64,000 bases of DNA from JTS-RE37 sp963756115 (GTDB taxonomy: Bacteria; Bacteroidota; Bacteroidia; Flavobacteriales; Flavobacteriaceae). Every line of letters begins with the position of its first letter. Positions within the stretch are counted from its first letter, which is position 1. A program made the translations under genes and the position numbers. The stretch spans positions 434,001-498,000 of the forward strand of contig CAVWMN010000003.1 of assembly GCA_963756115.1 (NCBI GenBank). Direction: 5' to 3'. Below the pieces are notes generated by a model. It searched no databases. It had not been told where the DNA came from and saw only the letters and a program-made list of their open reading frames with translations. Shown here piece after piece: positions 57,302 to 64,000 of this stretch.

Positions 57302-58363
57302 TCACTCTTTAATTGGCGATGTGCCGGCACCCAGAGTGGCTTCTTTAAACCAAACTTCTGTATAACTTCCGTTTGCATATTGTTTGGCAATGTCCCCATT
57401 ATAGGTATCTGATCCGGTACTCCAGACTATATTTTCCTCCGGGGATTTTCCATTGGTTTGATTGTAAGCACCTTGTTTGAAATATTGAATTTCACCTGCA
57501 TAGGCATTTACCCGTTCAATACCATCACGACCAATTGCCGCGTATAATGTCAATATCTGCTGGGGAATATCTGATTTTTTGGAAAAGTCCGAATTCAGTA
57601 AATCCTTTGTGAATGTTTTGGTTTCATGGCCCTCGCTTTTAAACGTGAGGTACATGATGCCTTCATAAACGTTGATCTCATAGCTGAATTCTTCTCCTAA
57701 TTCAATACCGTCTTCCGGTTCTTCGGGGTAGGTTGCCGGGTCTGATCCTACAACGGACATGTCATAACCCCAAACTGCTGTTGAATAATCCCATCGTTTT
57801 GAATTATCGCCTGCGGTGTTGATCTCATAGTTCCAAAATACAGACCCTTTTGTATGTCCGGGAAATTTCTTGTAAAAGATCTTTAATGGTTCGTTTTCAT
57901 GCCCCTCATCACTATGGATTTGCCCAACTACGACAGAATATGAAGCGGCAACCCTAGCATCACCGGAAGTTGAAACATGCATCACCTTTAATGTTCCGGT
58001 TAATCTGCCACCGGTTTCAGGGATCCAATGTTCCTTTTCTCCTAATTCCGTTCTTGTATTGCTTGAAGTTCGTGAGGTAACTCCGGAATTAGGTGTTTTG
58101 TATACAACCCAATCCGATTTCCCGTCATTGTCAACATAAAAGAAATCTTTCTTTTCATAATTTACCAGGTCTTCAGAGCGCGTTCCATCTCCTAAAAGGA
58201 TATTCCATTTATCCATAAACGGGAGTACATCGCTTGGATATAGTGTGGCTTTTAAATCTTCATTATCGGTCTTTTTGGTTTTGTCCAGGCAGCTGTTTGA
58301 AGTGAATGCAAGGCCAATGATTAAAAGCGGTTTGACGAATGATCTAATGATTTTGAAACGCAT
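57302..58363 (-). CDS. PL7 alginate lyase, lipoprotein
   Basis: 353 residues. Lipoprotein signal (LLIIGLAFTSNSCLDK). The jelly-roll lyase has the three PL7 motifs: NTRTELGE with R104, VVGQIHS with Q148 and H150, and YFKQGAYNQT with the catalytic Tyr region. QIH suggests activity that includes polyG or mixed blocks. Endolytic, likely on the cell surface. Confidence 0.92.
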   Translation of the reverse strand: MRFKIIRSFVKPLLIIGLAFTSNSCLDKTKKTDNEDLKATLYPSDVLPFMDKWNILLGDGTRSEDLVNYEKKDFFYVDNDGKSDWVVYKTPNSGVTSRTSSNTRTELGEKEHWIPETGGRLTGTLKVMHVSTSGDARVAASYSVVVGQIHSDEGHENEPLKIFYKKFPGHTKGSVFWNYEINTAGDNSKRWDYSTAVWGYDMSVVGSDPATYPEEPEDGIELGEEFSYEINVYEGIMYLTFKSEGHETKTFTKDLLNSDFSKKSDIPQQILTLYAAIGRDGIERVNAYAGEIQYFKQGAYNQTNGKSPEENIVWSTGSDTYNGDIAKQYANGSYTEVWFKEATLGAGTSPIKE

Positions 58364-58433
58364 AATTGTTTGCTTATTGTGTTATTAAATTCTTCATGAA
58401 TGGGACCGTGCGGGAGTTGAAGTCTTTCAAAAA

Positions 58434-59435
58434 CTACCTTCTTATCGACCCTGAGGTATCCCCTTCCAGTAAGCTTTGTACGTTTTCCAGTGATACCAAA
58501 TTGACATCCCCGGGAACAGTATGTTTTAAGGCACAGGCAGCGGAGGCGAAATCCAAAGCCTGTTCATCATCATAATGAAGAAGCCCATAAATAAGGCCGG
58601 CGGCAAAGGCATCCCCAGTACCAACACGGTCTATAATATGGGTAATGTTCAGCATATCTGTTTTAATATACGTTTCTCCGTTCCACATTTTTCCCTGTAT
58701 CTGGTGGTGGGAAGCACTTATGGATCTCCTGGTCTTTTTGACCACTTTTTTGATATTTGGAAAAATAGCTATTAACTGTTTGGCTAAATCCTGGAATTTA
58801 TCCTCCTCCTGACCCAGTCCGAACATCTCGCGGATACCCCGGCTACTTGTAATCACAACATCACAATGTTGCACCAGATCGGGGATGACCTGTTGCATGG
58901 TTTTTCCATATTTCCACATGTTGCTGCGCGAATTAATATCGCCAGAAACCGTAATCCCCAATTTGTTAGCCGTTTTAATGGCATCCAGGCAACACATAGC
59001 AGCTCCTTCCGAAATGGCCGGGGTAATCCCTGTCCAATGAAACCAATCTGCGCCCTGCAGGACCTGTTCCCAATCTACCATAGACGGTTCTATTAAAGAG
59101 AAAGAAGATCCTTCCCTTACATAGATTACTTCACTATGCCTGTGCACGGCACCTTTTTCCAGAAAATACATACCCAACATGTCATTGCCATACATAACGT
59201 GTTCAGTACTGATCCAATGTTTGCGTAAAAACTGCGTGGCCGCCTTTCCAAGGGCGTTATCCGGAAAACGCGTCACATGGGCGGCTTTCATGCCCAAATA
59301 GGCGCATGAAATGGCCACGTTTGCCTCCCCCCCACCATAAACAAGTTCGAATGAGGAAGCCTGGGAAAATTTCTCATAGCCCGGCGGGGACAAACGCATC
59401 ATTACTTCACCAAATGTTACCAGTTTTTTGGCCAT
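58434..59435 (-). CDS. kdgK: KDG kinase (PfkB family), copy 2
   Basis: 333 residues. VTFGEVMMRLSPPGYEK at the start, VYGGGEANVAISCAYLG, and DRVGTGDAFAAGLIYG with the catalytic Asp at the C-terminal side. Clear paralogue of the gene at 36709 and ends five bases after it begins downstream of PL6. Duplicated kinase may raise flux or accept a different 2-keto-3-deoxy acid. Confidence 0.88.
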   Translation of the reverse strand: MAKKLVTFGEVMMRLSPPGYEKFSQASSFELVYGGGEANVAISCAYLGMKAAHVTRFPDNALGKAATQFLRKHWISTEHVMYGNDMLGMYFLEKGAVHRHSEVIYVREGSSFSLIEPSMVDWEQVLQGADWFHWTGITPAISEGAAMCCLDAIKTANKLGITVSGDINSRSNMWKYGKTMQQVIPDLVQHCDVVITSSRGIREMFGLGQEEDKFQDLAKQLIAIFPNIKKVVKKTRRSISASHHQIQGKMWNGETYIKTDMLNITHIIDRVGTGDAFAAGLIYGLLHYDDEQALDFASAACALKHTVPGDVNLVSLENVQSLLEGDTSGSIRR

Positions 59436-59440
59436 AATTT

Positions 59441-61762
59441 CTAGTACATTAACGTAAGAGGAAGGTTTTCCTCCACAACCAACTCCCCTGAGTTTTTTAT
59501 TGTGTTATTCGAATAGGTATTATTTTTTGCACCCCACAGACGGGCAACCAGTTTCACTTGGTTATCAATGAATTCGTTTCCGGAAAGGTCTACATTGATG
59601 ATACCGTAGGTATTGATCAAAATTCCGTTATCTTCCTGGGCGCCGCATTTTGTGAAGGTACTGTTGGTCACTACCAGATTACCCCCAACTGTTGATTCAT
59701 CATAGCCCCCCCTGTAGTAGTCGATTACATTTTTACCGATATTTTCGAAACGGCACGTATCGACAACTATGTTTTCGGCACTGTATTCACCACGATCATC
59801 GGTTTCTTCTGACAGTTCAAGCCCGTTGGTACAGTTCTTTATCAGGGTAGTATTGAATTTTATATATTCGGAAAAAGAATATTTGTATCCTTTCAGCACA
59901 GAATCGAAACCCGATATCTCACAGTCCACCACGTCCAGATTATACAGGCTGGACATGTTAGCCTGCAAAGTGGCAAATGCATATTGGTCTATTGAACCCG
60001 TAAGCCTGACACCTATGAGTGTAAGCTGCCCTTTGGGGTTCATTTCAAACGCCGGTGTTTTTGATTCGCCTTCGTAATGAATGGTGACCTTATTATCAGC
60101 ATCAGCAGAAATGACCGTTAGCTTTTTATCAATCTTCAATGGATTTTTTATCTCATACAGCGCAGCGGACAGCATGATGGTGTCCCCGCTTTGTGCCGCT
60201 TCAAGCGTTTGATGCAACTGGTCGATGGAACCAACAGTATGTGTCTTGTGTACACTATCTTTAGAAGATTCCGGGCGGTACCAATCCGGGCCGTATCGGG
60301 ACAAGTCCATGAGATTTGGCTTGGCTTCGGGTGCGCCGGAAATAGCCCCCACCATATTATTATCAGCCCGCGGATTTCCAAACAGGTCTTCTGTAATCTG
60401 GTCAAACTCAAATCCATTATACAGTTCAACTCCTGAAAGGTCACCGGACGGGATAAATATAGGTGCCTCCAGTTCTGATAATGAAAAATCCTTCAATTCA
60501 ATGCCAGGCATATTTTCAAATGGAACGCCCTGATTATTGATAACATTACTTTTAAACTCGATGCCATCTATTGAATCATATGCTTTTACGGGCTGCTTAT
60601 CACCGGTTTCATTGTAGATCAGGTTATTTGCCACAATGGTACGAATGGGTCTTGCCGACCTGATTTCAGAAGCGGGTAGTATATCCTTTTGGTCTGTATT
60701 AGCGCCTACTCCAAACTGCCATGGCGAAGTACACTGTATCCAGGAGTTGTAAGCCACTACCACATCTGTAACCTGCAAATACCTGTTGAGCGGGGATTTC
60801 GGAATACCGTTCATGACCGCAAGCGGACTTCTGAAAGTCTTGCCTTTCAGGTTATAAAAATAGTTGTTTGTTACCCAATGGCCTGTACCTATCAGCCTCA
60901 CACCCCCGATTTGTTCAGAATTCGTATCTCCGATAAAATAATTACCATCAATGACACAATAGTTTCCGTGCCTGGTTACCAGGGAGCCTTCGCTTTTGTA
61001 AAACACATTATTCCTGAACTCATTGAAATTTGTTTTACTTGAAATAACTTCAACTTCCCCATTACATCGCTCAAAAAAATTGTTGGCTACCAGGGTATGG
61101 CTGGGAGCCATGGATGAAAAACTATTACCAAGTTGTATGGTCTCTGCACTGGGTCCGCCTTTGGGAGGTCTTGGCCCGAAATGGTTACGCGTGATTCTGT
61201 GGTAATTCTTTATGTTTTTATTCCCTTCCAAATCAACCCTGACAGTAGGCCCTCTATTGGACTTGCCCGCTATGTAACAATGATCCAGCGCATTATAGCG
61301 CCCTTTAAACAATACCCAGAGATCGGTCTGGTTTCTTTGGGCTTTATTGTAATCCAGGATCACACAGTTGGTAATGCGGGAATGGTTGGCGACAGTATCC
61401 TCGTTAATTGCAAACTCAACCACGGATTCGGAAGGGGAGGCGCCCTGTGTGAAATACAAACCGTTAACTTCCAGGTATTCACCTCCAAGTTTCAGGTCAG
61501 ATTTTCCTTTGATATGTACCTTGCCAGCTGTTTCGGCTTTTAATATAATGGGTTCTTTCTCATTTCCATAACCTACAAAGCGGATGTTGACATCATTCCA
61601 TTCTCCATTTGCCATGACAATTGCATCTCCCGGAGTTGCTTTTGCTATCGCTTCATGCAATTCCGTGATATCTTTAACATAGATTTCTGTATGATCATAA
61701 TTTTCACCACAGGAAAGCAGCACCACAAATGAACCTACGATGAAGAAACATTTTTTTATCAT
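59441..61762 (-). CDS. PL6 alginate lyase, lipoprotein, copy 2
   Basis: 773 residues. Lipoprotein signal CFFIVGSFVVLLSCGEN. Two beta-helix domains as in copy 1. Catalytic pair K243 (ISSKTNFNEF) and R264 (SLVTRHGN), again 21 apart. Distantly related to copy 1, so probably different block preference. The gap to the kinase gene is 5 bp. Confidence 0.9.
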   Translation of the reverse strand: MIKKCFFIVGSFVVLLSCGENYDHTEIYVKDITELHEAIAKATPGDAIVMANGEWNDVNIRFVGYGNEKEPIILKAETAGKVHIKGKSDLKLGGEYLEVNGLYFTQGASPSESVVEFAINEDTVANHSRITNCVILDYNKAQRNQTDLWVLFKGRYNALDHCYIAGKSNRGPTVRVDLEGNKNIKNYHRITRNHFGPRPPKGGPSAETIQLGNSFSSMAPSHTLVANNFFERCNGEVEVISSKTNFNEFRNNVFYKSEGSLVTRHGNYCVIDGNYFIGDTNSEQIGGVRLIGTGHWVTNNYFYNLKGKTFRSPLAVMNGIPKSPLNRYLQVTDVVVAYNSWIQCTSPWQFGVGANTDQKDILPASEIRSARPIRTIVANNLIYNETGDKQPVKAYDSIDGIEFKSNVINNQGVPFENMPGIELKDFSLSELEAPIFIPSGDLSGVELYNGFEFDQITEDLFGNPRADNNMVGAISGAPEAKPNLMDLSRYGPDWYRPESSKDSVHKTHTVGSIDQLHQTLEAAQSGDTIMLSAALYEIKNPLKIDKKLTVISADADNKVTIHYEGESKTPAFEMNPKGQLTLIGVRLTGSIDQYAFATLQANMSSLYNLDVVDCEISGFDSVLKGYKYSFSEYIKFNTTLIKNCTNGLELSEETDDRGEYSAENIVVDTCRFENIGKNVIDYYRGGYDESTVGGNLVVTNSTFTKCGAQEDNGILINTYGIINVDLSGNEFIDNQVKLVARLWGAKNNTYSNNTIKNSGELVVEENLPLTLMY

Positions 61763-61869
61763 TTCAAATTTGATTTCCTTTCAAATAGTGGTCTCGGTTC
61801 CGCAATAAAATATGTGCTCTTACGGGCAACAATAGGCGGTATGTATATTCACAATACCAGGCTGGGGGA

Positions 61870-62370
61870 TCATCCGTATTTACGGGCCAGGTACTTTAAA
61901 ATGGTATCTACTATTTCCTGTTCGGAATAGGTCATGTCGATGGTCAGGGCCCTCTTTGGGATTTCGAGGGTCTCAAAGTCCGATTTAAGCAGGGAAGCAG
62001 GCCGGTTTTGACCTTCAATCTTTTCAGCCCGATGGGCAGCATTTTCGTAAGAGTCGTTCATAAAAACCCAATCCAGCTGGTGACCGATAGCGGCGGTCAG
62101 CGATTTGCGGTGTTCTTTCTTCAATATCGAACATGAAATGACACATCCCTTCCGGGTGGCATGCTCTAAAATCAATTCCTTAATGGAAATCAGCCATTTT
62201 TCCAGCTCCGCATCCTGGGGTAGCTTACCTGCGGGCAGATCTTTGGAAGCAGGCAACTGATCCGCATCAAAGAAGGGAACTTCCATTCTTTGGGCCACTT
62301 TTTGAGCCACGGCGCTCTTTCCCGTGCCGCAGACCCCAACCAGAATGACTAAATGATTACGATTTTCCAT
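61870..62370 (-). CDS. Gluconokinase-like P-loop kinase
   Basis: 166 residues, typical for GntK-type enzymes. Walker A GVCGTGKS at 12-19, FFDADQLPASKDLPAGKLP (substrate region), and SCSILKKEHR. Phosphorylates gluconate or a similar aldonate at the 6 position. First gene of the long unit; its operator is 13 bp upstream of the start. Confidence 0.87.
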   Translation of the reverse strand: MENRNHLVILVGVCGTGKSAVAQKVAQRMEVPFFDADQLPASKDLPAGKLPQDAELEKWLISIKELILEHATRKGCVISCSILKKEHRKSLTAAIGHQLDWVFMNDSYENAAHRAEKIEGQNRPASLLKSDFETLEIPKRALTIDMTYSEQEIVDTILKYLARKYG

Positions 62371-62382
62371 ACTATATTTAAA

Positions 62383-62407
62383 TTGGTTAACCAGTTTGGT
62401 TTACCAA
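62383..62407. promoter_or_regulatory. Operator A: paired half-sites between divergent genes
   Basis: TTGGTTAACCA at 62383 and TTGGTTTACCAAA at 62396 in 13-bp phase. On the plus strand TATATTTG (62415-62422) follows and should serve the gene at 62467; on the minus strand TATTTTTG overlaps the operator edge and should serve the GntK unit. One operator can therefore control both directions. Confidence 0.82.
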
Positions 62408-62466
62408 AAATAAGTATATTTGCGTAACAACCAAAAATTTAACACAAAAAAATAGAAATCAATTCA

Positions 62467-63435
62467 ATGAAAAGCATGGCCGGGAACATTTCAAGAAGGC
62501 AATTTGTAAAAACAGCTTCCGGCGCCCTGGGAGCAATCCCCATACTGGGTTATGGAAACATGGTAAGCATCCCCCGGGACTTCTCCCCAGATACTATATC
62601 CGTCCACCTTTTTTCGAAACATCTGCAATTCCTCAATTACAGGGATATGGCTGAGGCGGCGGCCGAAATGGGTTTTGACGGGCTCGACCTGACCGTCAGG
62701 CCTGAAGGTCATGTTTTACCGGAAAGGGTAGCCGAAGATTTACCGAAAGCGGCGGAATCGATGCAAAAATTCGGTTTAAAACCCGCTTTGATGACAACAA
62801 ATGTTACGGATGCGACCGATCCGGAAAGCAGGACTTTATTGCAAACTGCCAGCTCGTTAGGGTTCAGCCACTATCGTACCGGTTGGTTAACGTATCCTGA
62901 AGAAAAAACAATCCCGGATAGCATCGCAGGCTACGCCCGTGAATTTAAGGAACTGGCAACCCTGAATCAGGAAATGGGGCTGCACGGGGGTTACCAAAAC
63001 CATGCAGGCAACCATGTAGGTGCCCCTATTTGGGATATCCCCCAGCTATTAAAAGACAGCGATCCCCGGTGGATGGGCTGCCAATACGATATCCGGCATG
63101 CTACCGTAGAAGGCGGGAGTAGTTGGGAGCTCGGATTGCGGTTGATCAAAGATTACATCAATACCCTTGTCATCAAGGATTTTAAATGGGGACAGGTAGC
63201 CGGGAAATGGAAGCCGGTCAACGTGCCCCTGGGTGAAGGCATGGTAAATTTTCCAGCCTATTTTTCGCTGCTGAAAAAATACGGGATAAACGTACCGATA
63301 TCCCTGCACTATGAATACGAATTAGGCGGGGCAGAGCATGGCGCGACCAAAATAACCATGGAACAAAAGGAAATTTTCAGCCAAATGAAAAAGGACCTGG
63401 CCTTTTTAAGGACTGCATGGGCTAAGGCCGAATAA
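62467..63435 (+). CDS. Tat-exported sugar phosphate isomerase/epimerase-like TIM-barrel protein
   Basis: 322 residues. Signal with twin arginines (SRRQFVKTASGALGAIP). Xylose-isomerase-like TIM barrel with GFDGLDLTVRPEGH, HGGYQNHAGNHVGAP, MGCQYDIRHATVEGG and PISLHYEYELGG carrying metal-ligand Glu, Asp and His. Such secreted members may epimerise or isomerise sugars or sugar acids. It diverges from the GntK unit across a shared operator, so it belongs to the alginate regulon. Confidence 0.8.
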   Translation: MKSMAGNISRRQFVKTASGALGAIPILGYGNMVSIPRDFSPDTISVHLFSKHLQFLNYRDMAEAAAEMGFDGLDLTVRPEGHVLPERVAEDLPKAAESMQKFGLKPALMTTNVTDATDPESRTLLQTASSLGFSHYRTGWLTYPEEKTIPDSIAGYAREFKELATLNQEMGLHGGYQNHAGNHVGAPIWDIPQLLKDSDPRWMGCQYDIRHATVEGGSSWELGLRLIKDYINTLVIKDFKWGQVAGKWKPVNVPLGEGMVNFPAYFSLLKKYGINVPISLHYEYELGGAEHGATKITMEQKEIFSQMKKDLAFLRTAWAKAE

Positions 63436-63453
63436 GAATTCAAATCATCCATT

Positions 63454-64000
63454 ATGCCTCCACTATCAGATGCAACACGTAAAAAATTAAAATCAGTCAG
63501 TACGGCCACAGTGGCAACCTGCCTCTTTAAAAAAGGATTGAAGAACCAATTTATTCAAGGCGTAAAACCACTTCAAAAAGGCAGGCCTAATATGGTCGGG
63601 GAGGCTTATACTTTGCGATACATCCCGGCACGGGAAGATTTGAATCCGATTACGGTCTTCCGGGATCCGAAGCATCCGCAACGGATGGCAGTAGAGCAAT
63701 GTCCGGAAGGTCAGGTCATGGTCATTGATAGCAGAAAAGATGCCCGCGCCGCTTCCGCCGGATCAATTTTAATTACCAGGCTGATGGTCCGCGGTGCAGC
63801 CGGAATTGTAACCGATGGTGGATTCAGGGATTCCGCTGAAATTGCAGCGCTTGACTTTTCTTCCTACCACAACACGCCCTCGGCGCCTACCAACCTTACC
63901 CTGCACCAGGCCATTGATATCAATGTGCCCATAGGGTGCGGGGACGTGGCCGTTTTTCCAGGGGATGTTATCCTGGGGGATGACGATGGGGTGATGGTCA
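63454..64000 (+). CDS. RraA-like aldolase/methyltransferase-fold protein, 5' part
   Basis: The gene starts at 63454, 18 bp after the previous stop, and runs off the right edge (about 182 residues visible). Key motifs: LITRLMVRGAAGIVTDGGFRD-like core (shown in part: GAAGIVTDGGFRD) and PIGCGDVAVFPGDVILGDD, typical of the RraA / 4-hydroxy-4-methyl-2-oxoglutarate aldolase family. Enzymes of this type split or decarboxylate keto-acids. The link to alginate is by position only. Confidence 0.83.
   Translation, partial: MPPLSDATRKKLKSVSTATVATCLFKKGLKNQFIQGVKPLQKGRPNMVGEAYTLRYIPAREDLNPITVFRDPKHPQRMAVEQCPEGQVMVIDSRKDARAASAGSILITRLMVRGAAGIVTDGGFRDSAEIAALDFSSYHNTPSAPTNLTLHQAIDINVPIGCGDVAVFPGDVILGDDDGVMV

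Noticed and set aside
57265..57399. 45-codon N-terminal extension of the mannonate dehydratase
   Set aside because: It overlaps the 3' end of the PL7 gene, and the family's normal N-terminus begins at 57264.

Overview
This window comes from a Bacteroidota genome, most likely a marine member of the Flavobacteriaceae. It has a SusC/SusD-type outer-membrane pair, lipoprotein polysaccharide lyases, TAnnTTTG promoter boxes of the Bacteroidetes type, weak ribosome binding sites, and the degenerate interspersed repeat ending in GAACGAAGTGAGAAATCC that is common in this phylum. No rRNA, tRNA, CRISPR array or insertion sequence was recognised. Genus assignment is an inference only.

Layout. Positions 1-6400 hold scattered single genes: the N-terminus of a ThuA/PVC-type dehydrogenase lipoprotein, a glycosidase remnant, a HAD phosphatase, an AraD1-like FAH-fold enzyme, a lysine-rich peptide, a type IB topoisomerase and small unknowns. 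Positions 6500-14340 hold an M3-like peptidase, two Gfo/Idh/MocA oxidoreductases, a PhyH oxygenase and a GH2 glycosidase. Positions 14500-18420 hold an orphan CheB-CheR-PAS protein with a degenerate esterase triad and three very small membrane proteins. Positions 18963-25204 hold the most unusual cassette: two tandem tyrosinase-vWA fusion proteins without signal peptides. Positions 25900-33440 hold an ATP-grasp enzyme, two degenerate repeat arrays, a molybdo-enzyme fragment, a LytS/LytR-type two-component pair, two secreted-protein genes with near-identical upstream regions, and a VIT-family transporter.

Positions 33494-63435 are one large alginate utilisation locus in four minus-strand transcription units plus a divergent plus-strand gene. 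Unit A (62370 to 53092): gluconokinase-like, PL6, KDG kinase, PL7, mannonate dehydratase-like, Gfo/Idh, SSS symporter. Unit B (52803 to 46100): PL6, PL17, KdgF, two SDRs. Unit C (45634 to 41093): SusC and a SusD broken by many single-base frameshifts. Unit D (40834 to 33494): FadR-type GntR regulator, MFS transporter, SDR, KDG kinase, PPi-type phosphofructokinase, KDPG aldolase, Nramp-like carrier. The likely flow is: surface PL6/PL7 lyases cut alginate, SusCD and the MFS/SSS carriers import oligomers and monomers, PL17 releases unsaturated monouronate, KdgF helps convert it to DEH, an SDR reduces DEH to KDG, and KdgK plus Eda yield pyruvate and glyceraldehyde 3-phosphate.

Each of the four units begins at a copy of the same operator: TTGGTTAACCA-like half-sites spaced exactly 13 bp apart, usually touching a TAnnTTTG box. 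One lies 33 bp before the GntR gene itself. This points to one autoregulated repressor controlling the whole locus.
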